Position numbers and translations under genes: made by a program. From Balanoglossus misakiensis (taxonomy: Eukaryota > Hemichordata), in contig CM082581.2 in the NCBI GenBank assembly GCA_040954595.2, forward strand, positions 8,370,001-8,434,000: a stretch of DNA of 64,000 nt. Reading direction: 5' to 3'. The notes under the pieces are model-generated. The model was given only the letters and a program-made list of their open reading frames with translations. It did not search any database and was not told the DNA's origin. How positions within the stretch are numbered: position 1 is the first letter of the stretch; the number at the start of each line of letters is the position of its first letter. This document shows, piece after piece, positions 51,331 through 63,854 of the stretch.

Positions 51331-52701
51331 CAGACATCATCAGCTGATTTTCAACTGACCATTAAAATATTGTACCATGGAATTTCGTTATACAAAGATT
51401 TTTATTCACTTCTTATTGAAAAGAAAAGTCAAGAATATACAGACTACAAGAATGTAGTAAACATTTCACAAAACCCATACATGAAGCTCAAGACATTACT
51501 ACAAGAATGAAGTACATTAAACTCTTCACAAAACCCATACGTATACGTGTCTTAAAATATATTGCATTTCTGTATTTAAAGTTGATTTTGTCTTATACTA
51601 GATTCTGTAAATAAATTATTGTGTACTTCACCAATGATCATTTCTCCATTTGCTTGAAGGGTTTAAATATTTCAGTCAAAAATGAAATAACCCTCTATAC
51701 TTATTAAAAAATAGAGAGTTCTTCACAAATATGTTGATGTTTGGACCAGATATATACAGTTACATTGGCAGTTCAAAGTAGTGTAATTGTTTGTAGAAAT
51801 TAAAGCTTTTTTTAATTTCCATCTTGGAATGCCCTTTGTCATAATATGTTTGTTTTTTATCAAGGATTCCACAGTCAATTGTCCATCACTATTACCATAA
51901 AACAGTTGTGGGCAAATTCGATAACCATACCCTGGGACTCAATACCTGCACTAGTGCCTCTGATATTTCCAGATTTTATGCAATCGGTCAGTACCCACGG
52001 TCTCTAAATAGAAGGACATGATTATAAGTTAAGTATGTCTAATCTGCATACAGAATCCTCATTTTCAGCATCTACAAAGTTGTAGAAGGACACTCAATAT
52101 ATTTCAGCTCTGCAATATGCAGATCATAAGTAATCAACTTCAAGTGTACACAGTCTCCACTGTAGTTGATCAATGCCAAGCTTACGCTGCTGATGAATGT
52201 TTGCACCAGCACAGAAGTACTGATATTTAAATTTACTCATGATAATTGGACTTCACATACACAGTTTTGTCTAATAACTGCCCAATAGTAAACACTTTCT
52301 TGGCCATCATTTCGCTCTGTTATATCTGCGGAGAATCATATTAGAATAGATGTTCTACAAGCGGCCAATAGTATTTTACAAAGCACCTCACTGAATGGCA
52401 TGCTTCATTTCATTTTAACAGTGTGTGAAATCAGTCCTGACATGCTGTAATACATGTTGAAAATACAATAAAACAAAACCTACAAAAAGAAACACTATAA
52501 CTGGTTCTTTAGATAACCTGTACTATTTCCACGAAAGATTTTGTTCCCAGCTCAATCAGAACAATACTTCTATCATTACTTTGTGACTTTTGGAAGACAA
52601 CTCTGTCATATTTACAGACAGTCCATATTGTAAATATTCGTTGGATCAATTTGGCGCAGAATCTTGGTCTTTTTTTGGACGTTTGGTCTTTGGTTTCATC
52701 T
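51331..52701. other. Convergent 3' regions of the SYCE3-like gene and PERK
   Basis: No coding exon. A short direct duplication (CACAAAACCCATAC preceded by ACTACAAGAATG) occurs at about 51446-51480 and 51500-51540, inside the probable 3' untranslated region of the SYCE3-like gene. Confidence 0.5.
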
Positions 52702-55700
52702 TCAATCAACACTGCTAGAGGTGTTCCTTTTCCTAGGAATATGCGGCGGCTTGAAGTCTCTGTAGAGTTCATTGTAACTTTCACTCTCAGTTAACTCCTC
52801 TGCACTTGGCCTTTCGTGTGGAGTGGGTGAAAGAAGCCACTCAGCAAATCTGGCCTGCAGGCACAACAAAAAAGAGATCAATAAGAAATGTGGCTATTTA
52901 TGAAATTCATCGATCGCTGAAGAATAAATTTACAGAGACTGAACATCCACACACAAATACATGTACATGTGGATAAAATTTATATACCTGTGCAGGATTG
53001 TCCTTCACAAAGTCTGACGGGAAGGTCTGTCTTTTGGCACCCATCATAACCTGTGTATAAATAAAGAAGGAAAGATGTTTATGTCACAAATTGAGATTTC
53101 AACCCAACAGGGGGCTTAGCTGCGTGTTTGAAGAGAACTTCTGAGAGAATAATGTGTGGGAAGTATACTGATAACACACAAGTGCATGAAGAAAAAGCTG
53201 AATGAACAGACCACCTGCACAAAGCAGTGTTGCCTTGCGTTTCAAACTCACCTGTATTCTTTCGGACTGAGTTGAAAATGGATGCATCATTTCAAAAAAG
53301 ATCAGTCCCAGGGTGAAGATGTCTACTTTGTGTCCGTACCGCTTCCCTGCGATCTGAAGGAAGAAGATGTAGAAGGAAGTGTAATAAGAATAAGCACCCT
53401 TTATGAAAATACATAACCCCATAAGGGATGTGTAACATGCATTATTCAATTTGTCTTCATTCGGTTAATTTTCTGCAAACAAATACATAGAAATCCAACT
53501 CATGACCCAAGCATGCATACCTGTTCAGGGCTCATGTACAGCTGTGTTCCAACTTGGTCTGTGTGCTTTCTTTCTGGTGCTTGTTCCACTGCTTGTCCAG
53601 TGGCTGGCTGGGCGTCGATGGCCGTCACCAGACCAAAGTCTCCAATTTTCACCAATCCATCCATGGAAAAGAAGATATTGGAAGGCTGGCAAAAAAAATC
53701 AATAGAAATGTTGCAAATAATCTGCTAATGAAGAATAGCCACAATTTCTTTTCACATTAAAAAAAACTAGGTAAAACAGATTTCACAATATGTGTAACGA
53801 AACAGATACCACATGATGCTGGTGGTTTAGGTGGAAAAAATAGTTCTGTATCATTGAAAAGAACCTACCTTTAAATCCCTGTGAATCATCCCCTGATCAT
53901 GGACATAGTGTACAGCACTGACAATCTGCTGAAAGATATGCAGAATCTGCTGGCTGGGCCTGTCCACCGTGTGCTCCAACAACCAGTCTTTCAAGGTCTC
54001 TCTCTTGCACAGTTGCATCTGTATGTAAAGGTAGGCCCTCTGAATTGGCTGCGTGTAGCTCGCGTCTGCCTCCGAGCTCTGTTTGTTTTGAGGAGTCCTG
54101 TCTCCGTTTGAGCTTTGACCTCCCGGCCTTTGTACGACGACGCCCGCCAGCGAGCTACTGTTTGTGCTGTCCTGTTTGCTGGTCGGATTCGAGTCGCTGC
54201 TCAGTTTGTCGCCGCAGCCGGAGTCTTCAAACACAACGCTGTAAGAGTCATTTCTCTGCGGATTCGAATAGTGCCCGAATGGAACATCACCGATGGTTTC
54301 CTCGCTTGAGCTCTTGCTGGGCTCCCGGAAGTCGATTCCGAAAGACCCCTCGGAGGCTTCGACGTCAGCGTGCCTGTTGTCGTCGCCGTGGAAATCAACG
54401 CTCCACGAGCCGCTCTCGTCTTCGCTGGTGGTTGGCACAAATCCACTGCTCTGACCAGCGATCCCTGTGTACTCCACCGTCTCGCTATCTCCACCACCGA
54501 AAGGCTTAGACTGCTCGTCACTATCCTTACTCCCAAGGGACGCAGTATTCAATTTAAGATTTGGTTGTTCCCGAACAGGCGGTGCATCCTTAACACCGGT
54601 ATACTCGGTGTACGTGTTGAATGGGGTTGTTGTCTCACTGTAATCAAGATGACAGTCAGTTAGAATTAAGCTGCAGTTTTGAACAATGATATCATGGCAA
54701 CTGGCACGACTTTACAAATCTTTCTGTTAGCTGGGGAGCCAAATTCAAACAAAACCCACCTGTCTCCAAGGAGTTTATCTTGTTCATCTTGCCAGCCCAC
54801 CGGTGGAGTTTCCAACCATGTAGCGTAATATCTCACAATATTGTTGTGTTCCAACTTGGCCAAGGCTTTTACTTCCCGCAGCACTTTCCCTCTGGCTTTC
54901 TCTCTGAAAGTGTACAATATAAAAAAATAATTCAGAACACAGACAAACAGAATTTTCCATATGCAATTGTGAGAAGGCACACCGAAGCTTGCACACCATT
55001 AACATACTTCCGCAGTAACAGTGACTGCAGCATTACCTGTTTGGTAGAGTGATTCTCTTCACAGCATACTCGCTGTCATCCAACTTGTTCTTGGCCTGGA
55101 ACACTATGCCAAAACCACCTCTGCCCAGACACAACTGCTGTTCGAAGTCATCAAGGTATCTGTAGAGATCCAATGGTGAAATAATTAAATGATGCAAAAA
55201 CAAACTTATTACATACATGTACAAATATTATTTTGCAAACATACTAAGTCTACCTATTGAAATTGGGTTTATATATTTTTCAGGGTATATGGATATCGCC
55301 CCTTCACTACATCATGTTGCTTGCAATGTTACCAATATTTAGTGAAAAACATGTTTGCAGAACAAACCTGGACTTATAGTCTGTAGGATCACTAGATGCA
55401 CTGGCAGGCTGCTTGTCAGCTTCCTGCTGCTGTGGTGATGATGACGAGGGTGGTGGTGGTGGTATTGCTTCTCTGGTATTGCTGTCTTCGTCCGTGATAG
55501 GACGCTTGAATTTGTTTGCCATGATGTCAATTGTTATCGACAGCAAGATGGAAACCTGCAGAATCTCCTTCCTGCAGTTGCAGAGAAGAACAAAGTGAAA
55601 TAAGTGCCAGTGTTAATTTACACGCACTTTGCAGGATAAGGTAAGTTACGACAGACAATGTTGGCAGTCTGAGGGACACTGTTGAAAAAACATGAATGCC

Positions 55701-58700
55701 ATCTTTCAACTATGTTTAACCCTTTACCCCCATTTCTCACCCAAGCATTATGAAATAAACTTACCACCATTCTGATATTGATATAGCAATCCAAAAATTC
55801 AATTGGCTTTCATCGTCGTCACCGATAGATTCATTCCCTTCCATGTTCCGTTTATGTCTTGTGCGATGCGAATCCTTGACAAGTTTAACTGGTGTCTGAT
55901 CAGTAAATAAGTAATAACCACTATCTGTCGTCAAAAGAAATACAAAAAGGTCAATTTTTGAAGAAAAAAGGATGAATCTACAAACATAAAAGATATGTTT
56001 CCTTAGTGTGATCTATTCTATATGTAATCTATAACGCAGAATGAACCCACAATGTGATAGTATATGGAATCGCCCACTGGAGATATGTAGACTGACTTGG
56101 AAACAAAACACTCACCAAAGGGATACTGGTTGAGATTTGTTTTCATTTTGGGGTCTTTCTCGCAAACCTCTTCGTTACCGGTAACATGAGTGATCATAGC
56201 TGGGGTTCGAGAGGGGGCTGTTGCTAAATATGGCCGCCAGGACACTCTGGGTCCAGCGATGAGTTTCTGTCCACTTTCGTTCTCATCCAAAGCAGTAGAG
56301 GCAGCTTTTCGTACTTTCTCACTCATAGGTATAGATTCTTGGATGTACATCTGTTTATGGTACATGCCTAGAGAAAGAATTTCTGAGTCAGTTCTACAGT
56401 TTTTCATAGCGTAGAGAAATTTTATGGTTAAATACATATAACCATCACTTTCGAATGTCAAATGTGAACTGATGTCTTACCCATGTAAAGCATCGGATTC
56501 ATGCTGTCTACGAGGTCAACATTCATATGTGCCTGGTCACTCATGGATAGAGCTGGTACGTTGTTCGCTTCAAACAAATCCAAAGGATCCACTTCGCCGT
56601 CTTTCAGTGTCCAGGCCGATGCAATGGAGCTCGGAAGCTGAGTGTACAAATCACAACAAAAGTCAGTCGTTGGACATAAGACTAGATTTCAGAAAGAAAA
56701 AAAAATTACTAGATGACCTGGCCCTAACAAGAAACCAAGTTTGAGACTAACCTTCTGTTGCCAAAGCACCTTGTGAGGATTCTGTCTGCTCAAAGCTATT
56801 ATAATCCCATCCGACACGACAAATTTCAAGTTCGGATCCACCCGATAATCCTCTTCGTCACCAAAGAAGACGTCATAGTCATCATAGTCGGTGATGTAGC
56901 ATTCCTCATCATCCTCCTCACAAGTTTCGGGGGGTTTGCTGTTGGTGTTGTCATGGAGCTGTTTCAGATATTTCACATCATGATGGCCAACACTGAAGTT
57001 CCATCTGTGAGTATGGAAAAATAATATAATATAATAGAACTGCTACTTCCATGACTGAATGAATTAATTCACAACGAAAACTGTAAGATGTACCACCACC
57101 CGATACCAGTTCAACAGCACAAAGTCACTGAACAATTTTGGGAAATCATTCAAATCTTACGTACTTTTCTCCCCCTGTCCGTGGTTCCACAGCTCTGATC
57201 GTCTGGTGATCTCTAATTAACATAATGATGTCTTCATTCTCTGCCTCTTCTCCAAATGTGACACATCCGTTAGTAGAACACATGTATCGTAGCTGAAAGA
57301 AAGAATTCCAAGGGTTAGAGAGACAAACCCAGTTCACCCCAGTTCCCTTTTAGAAGTCCAACCTTACCATAGAAAACAATGGGTTTGGACTGAACCATGG
57401 TAGTGAATGGGGTTCAGATTGTTGTAATATATTACAAGTACTCACCTGTCCAGTCCGTGCACTTATACCATAAGACTGGGTTTCCTTGCCGCCAACAAAC
57501 ATGTAATCATCACCCAGTTTGAATGAAGACTTGAGCAATGACTCTGCAGTGAATGGTAGGGCCTCCACGCCGCCTCCATCCCAGCTGTACAGTCCACCAT
57601 TCAGTGATGGAACCAGCCTGATCTGTTTACCCTTTTCATTCATCATCTGAATTCAAATCACACGCAAAACTTAATGACATTTACCATTGCAGGCAACATC
57701 TGAACCTTTCACAAATTAACTGGGTGGATATCTTATTACAATAATAAAATGATATCTAAAATGTCCATGTGTACTGTTAAAAATATCGAAAACCAAATAC
57801 TGACACCTTAAATAAACAAGCCATCTTGCAGATGTATTCTGAGTACTGACACTGTTACTACATACCATTAGTTTATCAATGCTTGATGACAGCAATGGTC
57901 CAGTGCCAGCATCCAGACTCCATAGCACCTCGCCGTCATGGTTCAAATCCAAAGCTGAGATCTTTCCATCCAATGTGCTCACCAACACAAAGTCCCTGAA
58001 AGTGTTTATAAAAAGTCACTGTTCTTTATGAGAAAATCCACAAAATCAGATGCAAACTGCCTCACAGTTTTAGTTTTTGTGACACCATGTCATGTAATAC
58101 TAATAGCCCCTAGACAATGACGGACTGAGGCTGTAGACTTTGAGTCTAGTGCCACATTCATGATTTCTTCGTGGAAAATGGTCCCACCCATCCCCCCCCC
58201 CCCCATCCCAAACAGTCACACAACTGGACATGTAGTATGTCACGTACAATTTACAATGCGTGACGGCAGTGTAAAATGGGAGTACAGAAACACAACTCTC
58301 TTGTAAACAGTAGACACTAGACTCACTCTTTTGTCTAAATATTACATGTATCATGGATTAGAATAGAGACATCTGATCATGATCTTCATGTATGTATGCA
58401 CTGACGCTTGTAGTAATGTACATGTTACCGCATTCACAACTTGCACGTACACGGTACATGTGTTTGTTTATTTCATCTGCACGCAGCTTCCCGTACCGTT
58501 CAACATGTATTATGGCCCAACGAGATGAAATAACATCGGCAATTTACGAAACACTGTTCTTACCTTTTATGGAGGTTGTCATACTTGTGAGAAAATTGAG
58601 CATCGTCGCAATCTGGCTCGATGTTTTGGATAGTATCGCCATTATACGCGGCGCCGTCATCATCAGCGATGTTGTTGTCGTCGATGTTGACACTGCTTCC

Positions 58701-58805
58701 CTCGGCTGCCGCGCATTCCGAGGGCCCCGTCAGTGCTAGAACGGCAATGGAAGTGAAAAACGAGCACCATTTCAGAGCCCATGCCCTCTTCTTTCGTCTC
58801 CCCAT
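52702..58805 (-). CDS. EIF2AK3: PERK, eIF2-alpha kinase of the unfolded protein response
   Basis: Sixteen coding exons: 58564-58805, 57866-57995, 57446-57646, 57165-57292, 56752-57004, 56481-56637, 56116-56367, 55765-55924, 55368-55571, 55037-55159, 54760-54903, 53869-54637, 53521-53685, 53252-53353, 52988-53050 and 52702-52854. They join without stops to 1081 aa, close to vertebrate PERK. Signal peptide and luminal beta-rich stress sensor are in exons 1-8 ([20 protein letters not shown]-type block). The membrane segment is in exon 9, and the kinase starts at GRGGFG (588-593), with Lys610, HRDLK ending at 921 and DFG at 937-939. An acidic Ser-rich kinase insert of about 200 residues lies in exon 12, as expected for eIF2-alpha kinases. 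The kinase phosphorylates eIF2-alpha at the ER during protein-folding stress. It is divergent from TMEM129. Confidence 0.97.
58192..58204. repeat. Poly-C run in intron 1 of PERK
   Basis: Thirteen consecutive C on the plus strand, followed by a C-rich stretch. Confidence 0.9.
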
Positions 58806-59254
58806 CTTCTTACGATCCAACCGAGGGACAAGTTCTAGAAAGTCCGACCCATTTTGAGGACCGATTGTTATGGTAGTCCCCAATCGTTGATAACTTCCGG
58901 TTTTGTGGCGACGAAGTCGGTGAGGTCACCTGACGTCGCTCACAGCTCCTGATTGGTTTAGGCGATATGGCCATATAACTAAGGACACGTAAATTTCATG
59001 ATGTCATGATTTGTATTCAAAGTTCTATTTTGCTGACCTGGAAATGCTAAGTCAAACGTGGGGTGATCGTGGCTAAATATAGCACGACTATCGACCACTG
59101 CATGCCTAAGATATGAAAGATAAAGACAATATCGCCAAAGATTTAGTTGACTGTTGGCAAATGACGTCATAGTGTACCAGCTGACTCCAGAGAGGACTTC
59201 CGGTATCCCATTCTGACGAGCGATCAGTGCTCAAACCCGTCCAATAAACCGATA
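58806..59254. promoter_or_regulatory. Bidirectional promoter of PERK and TMEM129
   Basis: Only 449 bp separate the two start codons, so both core promoters and 5' untranslated regions lie here. A perfect CRE/ATF palindrome TGACGTCA is at 59162-59169, and a near match TGACGTCG at 58931-58938. A reverse CCAAT box is at 58952-58956. Two ETS-like ACTTCCGG sites are at 58893-58900 and 59196-59203. A complete ERSE (CCAAT-N9-CCACG) was not found on either strand. Confidence 0.8.
59162..59169. promoter_or_regulatory. CRE/ATF-type palindrome TGACGTCA
   Basis: Perfect eight-base palindrome 86 bp before the TMEM129 start codon. It is the consensus for CREB/ATF bZIP factors, whose members include effectors of the unfolded protein response. 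Binding is inferred. Confidence 0.6.
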
Positions 59255-61007
59255 ATGGTTCACCATAACATTTCGGCCGAGTTCTTATTCAGTATAGGGT
59301 ATTGGCTAGTGGCGTTATGCTTCGCCCTGCCCCCTCAAGAATTCCAGTCTGCGGGGCTAACAGTCCAAAACCTGCTGTCACATTGGCTGGGTAGTGAAGA
59401 GATGCATTTCGTTTATTATCACATGAAGAGGACAGCAGCCACAGTTGTCTTCCATTGCCTTATACCTCTTGGTAAGTTTATTGCTTTTGTTCATGAATGA
59501 CTGCTTGATTGGAAAATAACTGGGTTGTCCATGCATGCACAAATGAAAATCTGTGATTGGCTAGATCTCAGCTGTCACTGTCGCTATATTTGCATAGATG
59601 AAACTCCTATGGGTGATGATGGTGATCCAAGAAAACCATTCCAAATGAGAGTTATGACAGTTAACAAATCCTAAAGTTGTTCTACATGCAGTTTGTATTA
59701 AATACTGTATATAGAAATTAATGACGGATAATCGTTCAACGTTGCATTTATCTGCAACATCACATTGATTTTATTTACTCCTTGTTTCTAGGGTACTACA
59801 TTGGTCTGGCAATTGTCATACCGGAATGGGATCTGTGGAATATCTTGGAAGTTCGTCTACTCTGGCAGGCGTACTTTTGCTTTTCAGCTGTTCTTGCCCT
59901 GGGCGGCTGTGCCCTGGCGTTCTACTGGTCGAGAAAGAAGTGGAACAATCACCCAATCGCGGTCAAGCTTGGTTACCATGGCGACTCCTGGAGAGCCGTG
60001 GCATCCTCTATCAACATTGAGTTCCGGAGAATCGATAAATTTGCAACTGGTCCGAGGGGGCAGAGAGTAATAGTGACAGATTCCTGGGTGATCAAGACGG
60101 CGGCGTACACTCTGTACATTGCTCACCAGGGGGACGTACACCTGACGTTGGAAGGGAGTCAGGAGCACGATATATACTATGAGAGCAACACTGCCGTGCA
60201 GTTTCTGAACATCAGAGTGGACAGTGTCAACCCACATGTAATCCCCTTCAAAGTCAGGTCAGAACATAATCCATAGTATTGTTATCTTTGAATTTTGCCT
60301 GGTGTTCAGGTTGCATGTCGAGTCTGGTGCCAATACATGATGCTGTCTATGAATATGGTATGCACACATGATAAAAAAGAGAAAGGTGATTACACTTTTG
60401 GTTCCCTGTTTTTCTTTTCAGGTTGAATTCCACTGACTACAGTGACTTGAAGGACAAGTTGTCGGCACCGATCAGAAATGTGCGGAACATTCTCATTCAT
60501 CAGTCGCTCACCGATAAATTCCTGGACACCTTCCGGGATCAGGTTAATCTGAATCCAACGTTTCACCTGCAAGCAGACTCAGCAGTAAGCATCTTGACTA
60601 TTAATCTCTCTATATTTTGAAATAATGGAGTCATACATGGATGTTCTCTATAGTCTGATATGCATAGAGGTAAAGTTGACACTTACAGTATTTTAAAGGT
60701 CCTGCTCCCACAGTCTCACAGTGCCCTAACAAACTCTCATTCTGTCATTTTACAGGACTTAGACCCATGCATCGGTTGCATGCAGATCACGTCCAACATC
60801 AAGCTGCAGAAGCTGTGCGACGACCCGGACAGAGGCGACTGCGTGCAGTGCTACTGCAGACCCATGTGGTGCCTGGAGTGTATGAGCAAGTGGTTCGCGA
60901 GCCGGCAGAACCAGAACGAGCCTCAGACGTGGCTGTCCAGCAAGTCGCCGTGTCCCACCTGTAGGGCCAAATTCTGTATACTTGATGTGTGCCGCGTGCA
61001 GAGGTGA
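59255..61007 (+). CDS. TMEM129: TMEM129, ER membrane E3 ubiquitin ligase
   Basis: Four coding exons, 59255-59471, 59792-60257, 60422-60584 and 60756-61007, encode 365 aa, matching the usual length of about 362. The N-terminal third is hydrophobic with three expected membrane spans (LFSIGYWLVALCFALPP, GYYIGLAIVIPEW, FCFSAVLALGGCALAFYW). The last exon carries the atypical cysteine-only RING (CIGCMQ, CVQCYCRPMWCLECM, CPTCRAKFC). TMEM129 is an ER-resident ligase that works in retrotranslocation and degradation of misfolded ER proteins. Its divergent neighbour PERK is also an ER-stress gene. A hairpin and AATAAA follow at about 61219-61255. Confidence 0.96.
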
Positions 61008-61218
61008 CGGGCCGGATTGTTCGAAGTTTGAAATTACTTGGACTACTGCACTTCTTCAAACATTCATCATTTCCTGTGTCGTATGAATAATCTGCAAGTA
61101 ACATTGTGCATTACAGGCAAGATAGTACTGCCTGAAAACGCTGAGATGAGAGAAATCAAGCTGTGTGAAAGCTTCCATTTCAAATGCAACCGTGGCATAA
61201 AATGTCTTGTAATTTTAT

Positions 61219-61240
61219 CCCCCATCTAAAGAGATGGGTT
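61219..61240 (+). terminator. Perfect hairpin just before the TMEM129 polyadenylation signal
   Basis: CCCATCT-aaag-AGATGGG forms a seven-base-pair stem with a four-base loop, followed by a T-rich run and AATAAA at about 61249. It may shape 3'-end processing; this is inference. Confidence 0.4.
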
Positions 61241-61506
61241 TTTGCTTTAATAAAAACTAACAAAATCCTTCTCATTGAGAGTTATTGGTGTCTTTTTTCA
61301 ATGAAGATCTTACTTATTCGAGAAAAATTAGTCCCTGAACCAACGAGTGACTTCAATATAGTAATATTCAACCAAAACTATGCAGCTTTTTTCTCTTTAT
61401 TTGCATAGGTTCACATAATGGGTAAAAACAAAGCAAACGTTGATGTCAATAAAATGGACACAGCACAATTTTGACAGTGAATGGTTGCATGGATGTCTCC
61501 CAACTT

Positions 61507-61616
61507 TGTCCTCTGTCCAATCAATATATGTACACTATACAAAAAAATAAATCAAGCTCTTTTCATTCATTCATGCTATTCTCTCTTCGATTAAAATTAG
61601 ATTGGACAGAGGGCAA
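61507..61616. repeat. Short inverted repeat
   Basis: TTGTCCTCTGTCCAATC at about 61507 is nearly the reverse complement of GATTGGACAGAGGGCAA at about 61600, with about 75 bases between. Confidence 0.6.
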
Positions 61617-62355
61617 TACACTGATCAGGGATAAATAATTTGAAAAAAAAGCAACACAAAATTTTGTTATTCCTGTATAATACTGATAAATCTAAATTCA
61701 AGCATACACATTGGCAAATATGGGGACTGGCAGAAGTTTCTTGGTTGTGGAGAAGTTGAGTTTCTAGCGCATTTTCGACCTTCCTTATAATTCTTTGCAT
61801 CTAATTACTGTGCATAAACTGTCTGCAAAATTTGCAGAAATTGTCAAAAATTTATTCGACCTAAAAATCAAGCCCGAACAATTTCTGCCCAGTTATTCAA
61901 CTGTATCTCCCAACAGTGAAAATATCAGTTGACTAAAATGTCAATAGCCAGTAATCTTCCTGTGGAAGCAAGTTGATATCTGTTTAACCTGTGAGACTCT
62001 GTTTTCCTCCTACATGTACATAAGCTCAGGCTGGCAAACACTTCATTGACTGCTAAACTTTTTCCTTCCTTGAACTCCCCCCACTACCCAGCAAACTTCA
62101 CAGTAAAATCATCTTGGACTTAATAGACTGAAAAGCATTCATTTGTACAAACATTCTGTTTGAAATTTCTCATACACATCATTGCTATGATTACAATTCC
62201 TTATGATGAAGCCATTTTTTATTATTATAAAATAACATTTTGCACCACAGCAGTAGTAAATAGAAGCCCATATACCTGTTAGAACTTACACCCTGTTTTT
62301 GATTTCAGATTAAAATTGCTATTAGTGGTTCTGTCTCTATTGCTTATTGCTATCT

Positions 62356-63854
62356 TCAAAGTCCTTTGTTGAAATACACTCTCTTTATGTTTGGGTTGAT
62401 TTTCCTGATGTTTTCCTGTAGTTCTGGTTCCAGTGAGCTGACAGCCATTGAACTGCAATGAAAAGAAAAACAATTAAAAGTTCAGATTAGTGAAAAAGAT
62501 AAGATGTAATCAGAGATCAGTTGAAATTGAGCTTTGTATCCCAGAGTGACTGTGCCCAAAGTCGACCCAACATGCATAAGTACACTTGCTAAATTAAAAG
62601 CCAGCATTGCTGGTGATCTCTGATGATCTGACTGCTCACCTTTTCTGTGGGAAGATTGCACAGCACATTGGAGTCGCAAATACAAGACTGAAACAAATGA
62701 GAACATTCACAAATAAGTACAAAGACTATTTGAAATACTCTAACACTCTGAATTAGGCCCAAGATATGTTGGTGGAATTACAATTTTTTTTGTAAAACTG
62801 ACCAGATTTTGTAATTAATTTTCAAGACAAAAAATTTAAATTTGAAAAACCATTCCTTCACTTACCATAAGCCTACCAATCCTACTTGTATAGGGGCATT
62901 GAGATAGGGGGCCTTTTTGAGGAAGGACTTTTTCTCGAGGACATTCATTATAAACGGAGGAATCACTGCAAGAGAGAAACAATGTTGCCATTAATGTCAA
63001 TTTTCAGGTATATCTAGTATAGGACGCACTCACTCTGCAACATAGTACATGTAGAACCATTTCGATAAAAAATCATCTTTCAAAGAAAAACATTCAGGAC
63101 ATGCAAATTAAGAGGTCAACACTCACTCATGCCCGGTGCGGCCATGCTGACCCGAGACAGTACCACCATGGCGATGGCTTTCTTGGCTGCCTTTTTCGAC
63201 TCTCCTAATTTGTTGCCGTCTTCATCAACCACCGTGACCCCGTGCTCTATTTCCCTCATTCGCATCATCGGTATATTGATGCAGTTGGCCGATGCCACGG
63301 CAGCAAACGGCACAAATCGACCAATCAGTGGAGGGGCTTTCTGAATGTAAAGATTTAAATTAACAGAACAGGTTTGATCAACTTTGCTGCTATGTTTGAA
63401 ATTTCAAATGAAGTACTCCTGCCATAATCAGAAAAGGTCTTATGTTTGAGTCAAAGGAATACTTACTGATACTAAGCTGTTGAGTCCCAGTGCTGTGATA
63501 AGAGCACCACCAGTGGCGAGGACGTAGGATTTGCCCAGTTGGCTGAAATATCAAGGGAATAGAGTATGTTGAGAAGTATACCTGCAATCAGTTCCATGCT
63601 TTGATTTAAATGTCAATATAATTAATTGTCAGTACAACCATCAAAGTAAAAATCAGAAGTCAATCACCGCTGTCAGAGATGTGACCTGTGATTGGCCAAT
63701 ACCTCAAAGATGCTGAGAGAGGATTGGATAATGATTGGTTGAAATTCCCACTCACTTGACAGGTATCGGATGTTCTCCACTCCTATTGGTGTAGTTGACA
63801 ATGGCATTGAAAGACTGGTTTATCCACTGCCAGAATATAACTGTTGGTGTTGCT
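62356..63854 (-). CDS. SFXN1: Sideroflexin (SFXN1/3-type), 3' part, 5' end outside window
   Basis: Six 3' coding exons were found: 63756-63854, 63467-63542, 63127-63340, 62866-62965, 62640-62687 and 62356-62452. Joined, they read through family landmarks: [53 protein letters not shown], the APIQVGLVG span, CAIFPQK and the terminal VYFNKGL. Sideroflexins are multi-pass inner mitochondrial membrane proteins; SFXN1 and SFXN3 import serine for one-carbon metabolism. PPFIMN and MCCAIFPQ favour the SFXN1/3 group over SFXN2. Exons for roughly the first half of the protein lie beyond position 64000. The first listed exon begins with one base that completes a split codon. Confidence 0.94.

Larger units (their letters stand above)
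61008..62355. other. Convergent 3' regions of TMEM129 and sideroflexin
   Basis: No coding exon. It contains the TMEM129 polyadenylation hexamer (about 61249) and an inverted repeat at 61507-61616. A TTTATT on the plus strand near 62217 could be the minus-strand polyadenylation signal for the sideroflexin gene. Confidence 0.5.

Noticed and set aside
58806-59254. Complete ERSE element (CCAAT-N9-CCACG)
   Set aside because: CCAAT-type and CGTGG words both occur, but not at nine-base spacing on either strand.
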